Assembly: GCA_002492295.1 (NCBI GenBank)
Contig: DKYC01000048.1
Coordinates: 1 to 31,731 of the forward strand
Reading direction: 5' to 3'
DNA from: Lachnospiraceae bacterium UBA7110
GTDB taxonomy: Bacteria; Bacillota; Clostridia; Lachnospirales; Lachnospiraceae
DNA: 31,731 nt
The translations under genes were made by a program, and so were the position numbers. The first letter of the stretch is position 1, and every line of letters starts with the position of its first letter. The notes under the pieces are model-generated. The model had not been told where the DNA came from, did not search any database, and saw nothing but the letters and a program-made list of their open reading frames with translations. Shown here piece after piece: positions 1 through 8,293 of the stretch.

Positions 1-1
1 T

Positions 2-42
2 AAAGAAAAAAGGGGATCGGTGGTTTCCCTTTTTTCTTTTTT
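2..42 (+). terminator. Rho-independent terminator of an upstream gene
   Basis: A perfect 13-bp stem (AAAGAAAAAAGGG at 2-14 with CCCTTTTTTCTTT at 27-39) encloses a 12-nt loop, and further T residues follow to position 42. The T-rich right arm serves as the U-tract. It probably ends a + strand gene lying before the window. The A-rich left arm means it could also act on the - strand. Confidence 0.7.
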
Positions 43-100
43 GCGTTATACTATATATTATAAAGAAATGTTTATTAAAAAGGAAAGGTATGGTTGCATT

Positions 101-817
101 ATGAAAAAGATTTTTTGGGCGGCTGATTCCACGGTTCAGAATAATGATGTGGTAACTTATCCGCAGACAGGAATCGGGCAGGTGTTTCCAATGTATGTAA
201 AGGAGGGCGTTTTTGTCTTAAACCATGCAAAAAATGGCAGAAGTACAAAAAGCTTTATGGATGAGGGCAGACTGGAAGCAATCGACAGGGAAATTGGGGA
301 AGGTGACTTTTTATTTATCCAATTTGGGCATAATGATGAGAAAAAGGAAGACCTTGCACGTTACACGGAACCGTTTTCGACCTATATTGAAAATCTTGGA
401 AAATTTATTGATGTGGCAAGAAAACATGGGGCGTATCCTGTGTTGATTACACCGATTGAACGACGGCTTTTTGATGAGAATAAGAAGCTTAAGGAGAGTA
501 TGCATACGGATTATGTGGCTGGCATGAAGAAGGCAGCCGAAAAAAATAAGGTGCCGCTGATTGATTTGTTTACAATGAGCCGTGCGGCGCTTGAACAGGC
601 AGGGGAGGAAGAAAGCCGTAAATGGCATATGTTTTTTGATGCCGGGATTTATGAAAATTATCCAAACGGAAGCCAGGATAATACGCATCTGCGCCATGAC
701 GGCGCTATGCTGTATGCAGGACTGATTGCAAAAGGGCTGATTGCGCTTGGCGGAATTTATAAAGAACTGATTGTGGACAAGGCGGAAAACTACATTCCGG
801 TTTCGCCGGACAGGTAA
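101..817 (+). CDS. SGNH/GDSL hydrolase, rhamnogalacturonan acetylesterase-like
   Basis: The 238-residue protein shows the SGNH blocks. Block I is ADST with nucleophile Ser10, block II is NGRST (45-49), block III is GHND (76-79), and the C-terminal catalytic pair is Asp193/His196 in DNTH. The order and spacing match the rhamnogalacturonan acetylesterase (RhaE/YesT) branch, which removes acetyl groups from the pectin backbone. No signal peptide is visible, so it probably acts in the cytoplasm on imported oligosaccharides. I chose the ATG at 101 because AGGAAAGG lies just upstream; an in-frame extension to 20 would run into the terminator hairpin. A lyase-like gene related to the same polymer lies at 13705. 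The family call is firm; the exact substrate is inferred. Confidence 0.85.
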   Translation: MKKIFWAADSTVQNNDVVTYPQTGIGQVFPMYVKEGVFVLNHAKNGRSTKSFMDEGRLEAIDREIGEGDFLFIQFGHNDEKKEDLARYTEPFSTYIENLGKFIDVARKHGAYPVLITPIERRLFDENKKLKESMHTDYVAGMKKAAEKNKVPLIDLFTMSRAALEQAGEEESRKWHMFFDAGIYENYPNGSQDNTHLRHDGAMLYAGLIAKGLIALGGIYKELIVDKAENYIPVSPDR

Positions 818-864
818 AATTGAAAAACAGGTATAGTAAGATAAAAATCTGCGTAAAATAAAGC

Positions 865-1551
865 ATGAAGAAGATTTTGCGTGTCCTTATTGTTGTGATA
901 GGTCTGCCGCTTATTGGCAGCCTGCTTATAAAACCTCCAAAAACAGTGCGTGATACACTGACAAGTGATGCAGAAAAAAAGGAACCGGGTGTTCTTGACA
1001 CTGCTTTTCGGGTCACAGTCCATAATGACAGGGGGGATTTCCACTATTCTCCTGAAAAGGCGGTAGAAATGATGCTTGCGGCGCAAATACCAGAGAATAT
1101 TGTTTTTAGCGAAAGCGAGGATTATGTGGAGACAGAGTCACGGTCCGCCTATGACGCGGAGCAGGAATACTTAAAGGCGCTTGCTATTGTGCTTCGGACG
1201 AATCTTGTCTATACATGGGAACGCGAAGGGCGTCCTGAAAACCTTGATTTTGACAGCACGGGGCTTCGCATGAAAGAACTGAAGAGGGATGCAGGCATTG
1301 AAGAGGCTGCAAAAAAGACGGAAATAAAACGTGCGGTTGTATATACATATGGAGCTGTGATTACGAAAGAAGAGGGCGTAATTGCGGCTCCGTTTTTTAC
1401 CTCTTCCCAAGGCAGCATGCTGGTGGAGGAGGCGGGGGAAGGCGATGGTTTTTCACTGAATTATGCGTATTTTCTGGCAAAGGAGGGAATGGATTTTTAC
1501 AAAATTTTGCAGCGTTTTTACGACGGGATTTCGGTAGCAATCTATGAATAA
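865..1551 (+). CDS. SpoIID/LytB-like membrane-anchored protein, probably non-catalytic
   Basis: The 228 residues begin with one N-terminal membrane anchor (about 5-22). A divergent SpoIID domain follows, recognised by EYLKALAIVLRTNLV (101-115), which matches the family's ALKAQAxAARTY helix, and by a later 'T.G.VI...G.I.A.FFTSSQG' pattern. SpoIID is a lytic transglycosylase that helps remodel peptidoglycan during engulfment, and its catalytic Glu sits in a GEMP-like motif. Here the aligned stretch reads AAQIPEN, with Gln74 at that position, so activity is doubtful. The next gene is SpoIIQ-like, a known partner arrangement in clostridia. No clear ribosome site precedes the ATG at 865, so the start is uncertain. 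The fold assignment is moderately sure; the loss of catalysis is inferred from a hand alignment. Confidence 0.65.
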   Translation: MKKILRVLIVVIGLPLIGSLLIKPPKTVRDTLTSDAEKKEPGVLDTAFRVTVHNDRGDFHYSPEKAVEMMLAAQIPENIVFSESEDYVETESRSAYDAEQEYLKALAIVLRTNLVYTWEREGRPENLDFDSTGLRMKELKRDAGIEEAAKKTEIKRAVVYTYGAVITKEEGVIAAPFFTSSQGSMLVEEAGEGDGFSLNYAYFLAKEGMDFYKILQRFYDGISVAIYE

Positions 1552-1631
1552 ACTTCTCCAAACAAGGCAATGCTATCAACAGGCGAACCGATAAAAATTT
1601 GTTGGTGGCTTGCCGGAAATGGAGGTAGAGG

Positions 1632-2531
1632 ATGAACAGACGTAATAACAGGCGCCCTGCCATGCAGAAGGAAAAGTTGAGCATTATAGCGGCTTCTGTC
1701 TTTGTACTGTCTGCGCTTACGCTTGCCGGCGTCTATATGTCGGCGAGGAGCAACACAAAGACTGAGGAGAACAAAATAGATTTTGCAAGGCTTGAGCAGG
1801 AACAACGAAATGATGATAATACACAGGAGAACGGCACTGATACACGCTTTGTCTCAGGGAAGGCGACATCAGACCTGACAAAGGGAAATTCAGGGCTGGC
1901 GGATTCACGGTATGAAAACACATCCGATATTGATATGTATGACTTAAGTGATAACAATGATATGGATGTCGACCCGAACTTTACGGAGGTCAACTCAGGA
2001 AATGTTTCCAACGTTTTACCGGAAAATACCACGATTGAAGGAAGTTCCATAAACGGAACGGACAAAGCGGCAGTTTTTATGAACGAGGAGGAAAACGCGG
2101 AACCTTTGTCCTTTGCGGGAACAGATGCGTTGACGCTTCCTGTGGTTGGGGAAGTGCTTCTTGACTACAGTATGGACAGGGCAATTTACCATGCAACCAT
2201 GCAGCAGTATAAGTATAATCCGGCGCTTGTATTGGCGGCACCGGAAGGGACTATCATTACGGCAGCCACGGAAGGCATCGTGAAAAGTATTTATTATGAC
2301 TCCCAGACAGGAAACACGGTAATCTTTGATGTGGGAGACGGATATGAACTTACGTACGGACAGCTTGAGGAGCTTGCAGTAGCGCAGGGCGACAGGGTGT
2401 CGGCTGGAGATCTGATAGGAAAAGTAGCAGCACCTACAATTTATTATTCGGAAGAAGGTCCCAATGTATATTTTAAGCTGACGAAGGACGGGACGCCGGT
2501 TGATCCTTTATCGAGGGGACAGGAGGATTAG
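1632..2531 (+). CDS. SpoIIQ-like LytM/M23 domain protein lacking zinc ligands
   Basis: The 299 residues comprise one membrane segment (about 17-36), an acidic, Asn-rich linker (40-160) and a LytM (peptidase M23) domain (about 168-293). The domain is recognised from AAPEGTII.AA.EGIV (202-216) and the GDRVSAGDLIG turn (253-263). Active M23 enzymes carry HxxxD, YxHL and HxH. At these places this protein has Asn196/Val200, Gln244, and Asn278/Tyr280, so every zinc-binding or catalytic position is changed. Known SpoIIQ proteins form a channel with SpoIIIAH across the forespore septum, and some are naturally inactive. A structural role is therefore likely. GGAGG at 1621-1625 fixes the start. An ordinary inactive LytM protein of vegetative cells is the alternative. 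Confidence 0.75.
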   Translation: MNRRNNRRPAMQKEKLSIIAASVFVLSALTLAGVYMSARSNTKTEENKIDFARLEQEQRNDDNTQENGTDTRFVSGKATSDLTKGNSGLADSRYENTSDIDMYDLSDNNDMDVDPNFTEVNSGNVSNVLPENTTIEGSSINGTDKAAVFMNEEENAEPLSFAGTDALTLPVVGEVLLDYSMDRAIYHATMQQYKYNPALVLAAPEGTIITAATEGIVKSIYYDSQTGNTVIFDVGDGYELTYGQLEELAVAQGDRVSAGDLIGKVAAPTIYYSEEGPNVYFKLTKDGTPVDPLSRGQED

Positions 2532-2538
2532 CAGTCAG

Positions 2539-3696
2539 ATGCTTTTATTGAAAAATGCGACAATCCGCAGCATGACGAAGGCGGGGACATTTGATGGCAG
2601 TGTACTTATAAAGGACGGTAAGATTGCGGCGGTATCAAATGAGATAGAAATTCCCGAGTCTGCGGAATGCGAGACAATAGATGTGAGACACCATTTGCTG
2701 ATGCCAGGGCTAATCGAGGCACACTGTCATATGGGAATCACAGAGGAAAAGAAGGGGCAGGAGGGTGATGACTGCAATGAGTCAGTACATCCGATTACAC
2801 CCATGCTCCGCTCCATAGATGCCATAAACACAATGGACGCAGCCTTTTCGGATGCGGTGCGGGCGGGCATTACTTCGGCAAATATCGGCCCCGGCAGCTC
2901 TAATGTTGTCGGAGGTCAGTTTGCCGTAGTTAAAACATGTGGAAGACGGATAGATGATTTGATTATGAAAATGCCTTCCGCGATGAAAATTGCCTTCGGA
3001 GAAAATCCGAAGGTAAATTATATGGGGATGAATACTTCTCCCGCAACACGTATGGCAATTGCCGGAATGTTAAGATGCGAGCTTGTGAACGCGAGGCAGT
3101 ATCTTAGTGATTATGAGAAAGGCAGTACGCCATATAATCTGCATTATGAGGCATGGCGTCCGGTTTTTGAAAAAGAAATACCCTTGAAAGCACATGTGCA
3201 CCGTGTCGATGATATTTTCACGGCAATTCGAATCGCAAAGGAATTTGACCTGCGGATGACGCTTGACCACTGCAGTGAAGGGCATTTAATTGCGGAGGAG
3301 CTGGCGCAGGAACAGTATCCTGCGATTGTAGGACCTGATTTTACGACAAGAAATAAAATTGAGGTGCAGAATGTTGCGTTTAAGACAGCGGGAATACTTG
3401 CCAATGCAGGTGTAACGGTGTCCATTACAACAGACCATCCTGTATCACTGATACAGTCGCTTCCGCTCTGTGTGGGGCTTAGTGTGAAACAGGGGCTGTC
3501 GCTTGAGGACGGATACCGTGCAATGACAATTAACGCGGCAAAGATGTGCGGCACGGACGACAGGGTTGGTACAATTGAAAAGGGAAAGGATGCCGATATT
3601 GCTGTTTTTGATGGAAATCCGATGGAAACCTTCACTAAAACACTTATGACAATCATAGACGGAAAAGTAGTTTACAGAGCGAGGGAATACGTGTAA
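2539..3696 (+). CDS. Amidohydrolase (imidazolonepropionase-like superfamily)
   Basis: This is a 385-residue metal-dependent amidohydrolase. It has the typical N-terminal beta-sandwich start, the metal pair HxH (His62/His64 in EAHCHMG), metal-ligand candidates His219/His221 (KAHVH) and His244 (DHCSEGH), and the catalytic Asp299 in TTDHP. A C-terminal 'GTIEKGKDADIAVFDGNP' segment is the usual end of the barrel and its return to the sandwich domain. The fold hydrolyses C-N bonds in rings, amides or dipeptides; the substrate cannot be read from the sequence. The start at 2539 follows AGGAGG at 2521-2526, only 7 nt after the previous gene, so the two are very likely co-transcribed. Its place in a cell-envelope operon suggests a peptide or amino-sugar derived substrate, but that is inference. 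Confidence 0.85.
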   Translation: MLLLKNATIRSMTKAGTFDGSVLIKDGKIAAVSNEIEIPESAECETIDVRHHLLMPGLIEAHCHMGITEEKKGQEGDDCNESVHPITPMLRSIDAINTMDAAFSDAVRAGITSANIGPGSSNVVGGQFAVVKTCGRRIDDLIMKMPSAMKIAFGENPKVNYMGMNTSPATRMAIAGMLRCELVNARQYLSDYEKGSTPYNLHYEAWRPVFEKEIPLKAHVHRVDDIFTAIRIAKEFDLRMTLDHCSEGHLIAEELAQEQYPAIVGPDFTTRNKIEVQNVAFKTAGILANAGVTVSITTDHPVSLIQSLPLCVGLSVKQGLSLEDGYRAMTINAAKMCGTDDRVGTIEKGKDADIAVFDGNPMETFTKTLMTIIDGKVVYRAREYV

Positions 3697-3750
3697 AATA
3701 GTACTGTCAGGATAGAACCGGTCAGTCTGGGGAAGGGGATTGCTATAACA

Positions 3751-5172
3751 ATGAGGGCAGGAACAAAAAACAGGATAATTTCCCTGATAATGGTTGTTAT
3801 GCTTGCGGTTACAGGATGTGGCAGCGGCGTGCAGGGCGAAACGAAGCCGCCTGATACGGATGTTCAGCCGGAGCAGGATATGATACAACAGTCAATATTT
3901 GGGCGCGGAGAAGACTTTGGCGCCCTTTTGGTGAGCCAGGGGATTGAACTGCCTGTAAGCACTACGAAGGTTTTTGTCAACCAGGCAGGTTATATTTCTG
4001 ACCGTGATAAAAAAGTGATGTTTTTGGGGGAACAGATTGGAACGTCGTTCCGTGTGGTTAACCGGGCGGACAAGACGGTTGTTTACACTGGACAGATTGA
4101 AGGGGGCAGGCTGGATGAGCTGAGTGGAAGTTATCTGAGCGAGGGCGATTTTTCACAGCTGACACAGACGGGTACTTATTACATAGAGACAGACATCGTC
4201 GGACAGTCGTATCCGTTTCAGATTACACAGGACGGGTACGAAAATATGTTTGTCAGCATGCTCAAAAATGTGCGTGATGTACCGCTTGCGGAGAATGCGC
4301 AGGGGGTGTGCGACATCTGTTTTGGCATGCATGCAATTATGTACGCGATACAGTGCAACGGTGCGCTGTTTGAGGAGGCGTACAAGCATTTCAAGGAGGA
4401 GGAAAAGGACAAACAGCTTGTGACACAGCTCTTATATTTTGCAAGCTGGCTGATGGCGCATCAGGACGCGGATGGAAGCCTTTACGGGGATTATGAGGCG
4501 ACAGCAGCTTTTTGCGGAATTATGGTGATGAGCCGGGATATGTTTGGCAGGTACGAGGCGAGCGTGTCGAAGGAATACAAGGAGGCGTCCGATAAGGCGT
4601 GGAAATGGCTGGAACAACAGGAATGTGATACGGATGCCAGGAAAAGCGCGCGTTTTTATGTCGCGTCACAACTTTTCCGGGCGGAATACAACGCGGAATA
4701 TAAAAACATAGTCGAGGATTTCCTGAAAGAGAAGGACAAGGATTACTCGACGCAGCGGTTTGTTTTTTACGGTGTGATTGCGTATATCAGTGCCGGCAAT
4801 AATACGGACAGGGATTTGTGTACGCATATTATGAAGGATTTGGTTGACCAAAACGAGCTTGCGGGAAACGCGGCAAAACGGGACGACCTTTTTGGAACGG
4901 GAAAACGTACGGTATACGATAGTCTTTACAATATGCTTCTGATTTCTTTTGTGAATTATATTACGCCGAGTAAGGAATACACGGAGATTATTGAGAATAC
5001 CATACAATATATGGGAGGTCTGAATGAAAGCGGCGTGTGCTATATTGATGGGAACGGTATTTGGAAAGAGCTTTCGGAAACATCTGACAGAAATTTGGAG
5101 TGGAACGGGATTTTGCTTTTTGGAATGAGCGATTTACTGAAAAATCTGATTGATATAGAGAAGAACTGGTAG
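3751..5172 (+). CDS. Lipoprotein with GH9-type N-terminal Ig domain and degenerate GH9-like barrel
   Basis: The 473-residue precursor has a type II signal peptide with a lipobox ending in Cys23 (AVTGC). An Ig-like domain of the cellulase N-terminal (CelD_N) type spans about 72-160 (VFVNQAGY at 74-81, SYPFQIT at 153-159). The helical C-terminal part resembles the GH9 alpha/alpha barrel and ends with LEWNG (449-453). GH9 enzymes use two aspartates in DAGD and a glutamate in a C-terminal NE motif. I find no DAGD after the Ig domain, and the C-terminal position aligned to the Glu is Asp446. The protein therefore looks like a non-catalytic relative, displayed on the outer face of the membrane. It lies between an amidohydrolase and ddl/murF. 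The Ig domain call is good; the GH9 barrel and lost-catalysis claims are moderate. Confidence 0.65.
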   Translation: MRAGTKNRIISLIMVVMLAVTGCGSGVQGETKPPDTDVQPEQDMIQQSIFGRGEDFGALLVSQGIELPVSTTKVFVNQAGYISDRDKKVMFLGEQIGTSFRVVNRADKTVVYTGQIEGGRLDELSGSYLSEGDFSQLTQTGTYYIETDIVGQSYPFQITQDGYENMFVSMLKNVRDVPLAENAQGVCDICFGMHAIMYAIQCNGALFEEAYKHFKEEEKDKQLVTQLLYFASWLMAHQDADGSLYGDYEATAAFCGIMVMSRDMFGRYEASVSKEYKEASDKAWKWLEQQECDTDARKSARFYVASQLFRAEYNAEYKNIVEDFLKEKDKDYSTQRFVFYGVIAYISAGNNTDRDLCTHIMKDLVDQNELAGNAAKRDDLFGTGKRTVYDSLYNMLLISFVNYITPSKEYTEIIENTIQYMGGLNESGVCYIDGNGIWKELSETSDRNLEWNGILLFGMSDLLKNLIDIEKNW

Positions 5173-5207
5173 TAGTATTGAGAAGAGAATGGTTTAGGAG
5201 GATTTAA

Positions 5208-6251
5208 ATGGATATTGTAATTTTGGCGGGAGGCATCAGCACGGAGCGGGATGTTTCCCTTGTGACGGGAACAATGATTTATAAGGCGCTTCAGGACAAA
5301 GGGCACAGACTGGTGTTGCTTGATGTGTATATGGGATATGAAGGAGCTACGGAAAATATTTTCTCACAGGAGCGGGACTGGAGCGAAAATTTTGGCACGA
5401 TTACAGAGACAAATCCGGATATCAGTGCGGTGAAGGCAATGCGGAAAGGAAATCCTGAGTGCGCAGTCGGACCGAATGTAATAGCAATCTGCCAGCAGTC
5501 GGACATTGTTTTTCTGGCACTTCACGGGCAGAACGGAGAGGACGGGAAAATTCAGGCGATGTTTGATCTGCTTGATATTAAATATACGGGTACGGATTAT
5601 TTATCCAGTGCGATTGCGATGGATAAAGCAATTTCAAAAGAAATTTTCAGACAGTTTAAAATTCCGACGCCGAAAGGAATTGTAGTGTCTAAAGCGGAAA
5701 AGCATATGGCGGACGTGTGGAATATTTATCCGTGCATTGTAAAGGTGAACTGCGGAGGCTCAAGTGTCGGTGTTTATATCGCACATGACAGTAAGGAGCT
5801 TGGGGAAGCGCTCAATAAAGCGTTTGCACTTGAGAATACGGTGATTATTGAACAGTACATAGACGGAAGGGAATTTTCGGTAGGCGTGATGGACCGGGAG
5901 GCGCTTCCGATTATTGAAATTGCTCCAAAAGTCGGATTTTATGATTATAAAAATAAATACCAGGCAGGTTCCACCGTGGAAACGTGCCCTGCCGAGCTTG
6001 ACGTGAATGTGGCAAGGGCGATGCAGGCATGTGCGGAAACCGTTTTTCGGGCGCTGCGCCTAAAGACTTATGCGCGCATGGATTTTCGTATGGATGCGAA
6101 ATTTAATTTTTACTGTCTTGAGGCAAATACTTTGCCTGGAATGACACCGACTTCCCTGCTGCCGCAGGAGGCGGCTGCAGTGGGAATGGATTTTCCTGCA
6201 CTCTGCCAGCGGATAATTGACAGTTCCATGGCAAAGTATCAAGAGAAATAG
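5208..6251 (+). CDS. ddl: D-alanine--D-alanine ligase
   Basis: This 347-residue ATP-grasp ligase joins two D-alanines in the cytoplasm for peptidoglycan. Visible signatures are ILAGGISTERDVSLVTG near the N-terminus, LHGQNGEDG, VKVNCGGSSVGV, EQYIDGREFSVGV, the omega-loop YKNKYQAGST, ARMDFRMD, and the C-terminal LEANTLPGMTPTSLLPQEA. The Tyr in the omega-loop KY pair is kept, which fits D-Ala rather than D-lactate as acceptor. A strong AGGAGG stands 6 nt before the ATG. murF begins 13 nt after the stop, so dipeptide synthesis and its attachment are encoded together. Length and motifs are standard. Confidence 0.97.
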   Translation: MDIVILAGGISTERDVSLVTGTMIYKALQDKGHRLVLLDVYMGYEGATENIFSQERDWSENFGTITETNPDISAVKAMRKGNPECAVGPNVIAICQQSDIVFLALHGQNGEDGKIQAMFDLLDIKYTGTDYLSSAIAMDKAISKEIFRQFKIPTPKGIVVSKAEKHMADVWNIYPCIVKVNCGGSSVGVYIAHDSKELGEALNKAFALENTVIIEQYIDGREFSVGVMDREALPIIEIAPKVGFYDYKNKYQAGSTVETCPAELDVNVARAMQACAETVFRALRLKTYARMDFRMDAKFNFYCLEANTLPGMTPTSLLPQEAAAVGMDFPALCQRIIDSSMAKYQEK

Positions 6252-6264
6252 AATGGAGACTGCT

Positions 6265-7674
6265 ATGAAAAATATGACGCTGAAAAACATTGCACAGGCT
6301 GTGGACGGCACACTTCACATGGAAGGGGTGCCTTTTGGTGTTTCTTTGGATTTGGTGGAGGCGCTTGGAGTAGTGCATGATTCAAGACAGGTGGAGAATG
6401 GTTTTATCTTTCTTGCGACGCCGGGAGAGCGGGTGGATGGGCACAGTTTTATTGACAGTGCCTTTGAAAAAGGGGCGCTTGGGGTGGTTTGCGAGAAAGC
6501 GCCCGAAAACCCGAAGGGTGCATATATTCTTGTAAAGGACAGTTTTCAGGCCTTAAAGGATATGGCGGAGTTTTATCTTAGCGGACTGGAAGTGAAGGTG
6601 GTTGGCATTACGGGGAGTGTCGGGAAAACCAGCACAAAGGAGTTTGTGTCAAGCGTGCTTTCCAAAAGGTTTCGGGTGCAGAAGACGGAGGGGAATTTCA
6701 ATAATGAAGTAGGGCTTCCGCTGACGGTGCTCAAAATCCGCGAGGACTGTGAGGTTGCGGTTTTGGAGATGGGAATCAGTAATTTTGGCGAGATGGGCAG
6801 GCTGAGCAAAATTGCAAAACCTGACATCTGTGTCATAACCAATATCGGACAGTGCCACCTTGAAAATTTGGGGACGCGTGACGGAATCCTGAAGGCAAAG
6901 AGTGAAATATTTGATTATATGAAGGAAAATGCAGGTATTTGCCTAAACGGGAACGATGACAAGCTCGCTGCCATTACGGAGGTAAAGGGCATAAAGCCGT
7001 TGTTTTTTGGTATCGGGAGTATGTATGATGTGTATGCGGACGATTATCAGAATAAAGGACTTTATGGCAGCAGCGTAATGATACATATTCGTACAGGGAA
7101 AGAGCAGGCTGATTTTCGGGCGGATATTCCGCTTCCGGGTGGGCATATGGTGTATAATGCCCTTGCCGCTGCGGCTGTGGGGACGCTTTTGGGACTTGAC
7201 GCAGACCAAATCAGCCGGGGCATCCGCGAGGTGGAGCCGGTGGGCGGCAGAAGCCATATTATACATGGAGAACGGTTTACGGTGATTGACGACTGCTATA
7301 ACGCGAATCCCGTGTCAATGAAGGCGGCACTGGATTTGCTTACCATGTCTGATCTGGCTGCAAGCCCGCGGCGTGTGGCGATTCTAGGCGATATGTTTGA
7401 ACTTGGGGCAGACAGGAACGAGCTGCATGCGGAAGTGGGAAGATACGCGGGAAATCTTGATATTCATGTGTTGGTTTGCGTAGGTGCGTTGAGTAAAAGC
7501 ATGTATGATGCGGCTGTTTTAATGGGAAACACGGGGCGGAAGGTATATTATTTTGCGGATAAGGATGCCATGATTTGTGAATTGGAGGGTATTTTGCGTG
7601 ACGGGGATACGGTGCTTATAAAGGCATCACACGGGATGCACTTTGAGGAGGTCGTTGCCTGTCTGTGCGCATAA
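6265..7674 (+). CDS. murF: UDP-N-acetylmuramoyl-tripeptide--D-alanyl-D-alanine ligase
   Basis: The 469-residue Mur ligase attaches the D-Ala-D-Ala dipeptide to UDP-MurNAc-tripeptide. The N-terminal UDP-binding domain ends near the ATP loop GITGSVGKTSTKE. The central domain carries TEGNFNNEVGLPLTVL, the MGISNFGEMG motif and TNIGQCHLENLG. The C-terminal domain carries GGRSHIIHG and DDCYNANPVSMKAAL. The start at 6265 is favoured by GGAG at 6256-6259; an in-frame ATG at 6253 is the alternative and begins directly after the ddl stop. It is the last gene of the run. A weak hairpin (TGCGC/GCGCA around the stop codon) is the only possible + strand terminator seen. Confidence 0.97.
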   Translation: MKNMTLKNIAQAVDGTLHMEGVPFGVSLDLVEALGVVHDSRQVENGFIFLATPGERVDGHSFIDSAFEKGALGVVCEKAPENPKGAYILVKDSFQALKDMAEFYLSGLEVKVVGITGSVGKTSTKEFVSSVLSKRFRVQKTEGNFNNEVGLPLTVLKIREDCEVAVLEMGISNFGEMGRLSKIAKPDICVITNIGQCHLENLGTRDGILKAKSEIFDYMKENAGICLNGNDDKLAAITEVKGIKPLFFGIGSMYDVYADDYQNKGLYGSSVMIHIRTGKEQADFRADIPLPGGHMVYNALAAAAVGTLLGLDADQISRGIREVEPVGGRSHIIHGERFTVIDDCYNANPVSMKAALDLLTMSDLAASPRRVAILGDMFELGADRNELHAEVGRYAGNLDIHVLVCVGALSKSMYDAAVLMGNTGRKVYYFADKDAMICELEGILRDGDTVLIKASHGMHFEEVVACLCA

Positions 7675-7724
7675 AAAGCGCAAAATCTTTCTTAAAGGAT
7701 TTAAACCGGTTCAATTCTATAGAA

Positions 7725-7753
7725 TAAAAAAGACTTCGGAGGGGAACCGAAGC
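7725..7753 (-). terminator. Small hairpin with - strand U-tract
   Basis: CTTCGG (7734-7739) pairs with CCGAAG (7747-7752). Read on the - strand, the hairpin is followed by TCTTTTTTATT; on the + strand no T-run follows. It therefore fits termination of - strand transcription coming from the aminotransferase gene at 8280-9452, not termination of murF. The stem is only 6 bp, so the call is moderate. Confidence 0.45.
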
Positions 7754-7892
7754 CTTAAAAAAAGGGGAAGGGTATGTTTCCTGTTGACATCTTAATCTTA
7801 CAGGATAAATGTGTCCAAAGAGCGTATATTTTGTGAAAAAAGTGTGAAATCATGTTGGATTAAAAGTCCAAAAGGAATCTGCGGAAAACTAT

Positions 7893-7920
7893 TTACTTTA
7901 ATGTGAAAATATTTTATAAT
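7893..7920 (+). promoter_or_regulatory. Sigma-A-like promoter for the HTH gene
   Basis: A perfect TATAAT (7915-7920) is preceded after 16 nt by TTACTT (7893-7898), a partial -35. Transcription would start near 7927, giving a leader of about 34 nt before the ATG at 7961. The rest of the 7675-7892 stretch holds the hairpin at 7734-7752 and otherwise nothing I can assign. Confidence 0.55.
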
Positions 7921-7960
7921 CAATATAGAAAATATGTTCGACGCAAAGGAGATTTCACAG

Positions 7961-8293
7961 ATGAGCAAACCGCAGCTTCAGGATACTTCAATGGACGTGG
8001 TAATGACAGGACAGTTGATTAAAAGGCTTATAAGTGAAGCCGGTTATTCCGTTTCGCAGGTGCAGCACAGGCTGGGGCTTTCCTGCCCGCAGCCCATTTA
8101 CCGCTGGTATAAAGGGCAGAACCTGCCGTCTGTGGATCATTTGTTTATCCTCAGCGGGATGCTTGGGCTGCATATGGAAGATTTTCTTTTGCAAAAAGAC
8201 GAAGGATTATGGATTGCCGAGAAACAGGAAAATAAATTTCTTTGGAACCGGCTCCTGGCATATGTCAAAAAAATGATTGCTAATGCCGGATAA
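7961..8293 (+). CDS. Small XRE-type helix-turn-helix protein
   Basis: The 110-residue protein has an N-terminal XRE-like HTH. Helices are visible in TGQLIKRLISEAGYSVSQVQ, the recognition segment lies around PQPIYRWYKGQNLPSVDHL, and LFILSGMLGLHMEDFL follows, the usual tail of this fold. The C-terminus is short and basic with no sensing domain. I chose the ATG at 7961 because AAAGGAG lies 9 nt upstream; the ATG at 7934 would leave almost no leader behind the promoter. Its 3' end overlaps the 3' end of the convergent aminotransferase gene by 14 nt. The target is unknown. Confidence 0.75.
   Translation: MSKPQLQDTSMDVVMTGQLIKRLISEAGYSVSQVQHRLGLSCPQPIYRWYKGQNLPSVDHLFILSGMLGLHMEDFLLQKDEGLWIAEKQENKFLWNRLLAYVKKMIANAG

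Noticed and set aside
831..860. GTATA, 15 nt, GCGTAAAATA resembles a forespore sigma-F/G promoter before the SpoIID-like gene
   Set aside because: Transcription would begin at or just after the ATG at 865, leaving no leader. The -10 also misses the second G of the consensus. It is suggestive but cannot be reconciled with the start unless translation begins further in.
5208..6251. Possibility that the ligase is a vancomycin-resistance D-Ala-D-Lac type
   Set aside because: The omega-loop keeps the KY pair of D-Ala-D-Ala enzymes, and no vanH/vanX-like genes are nearby.
7784..7811. Perfect TTGACA at 7784-7789 upstream of the HTH gene
   Set aside because: No acceptable -10 lies at 16-18 nt (the best is TAAATG). 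The TATAAT nearer the gene is more convincing.
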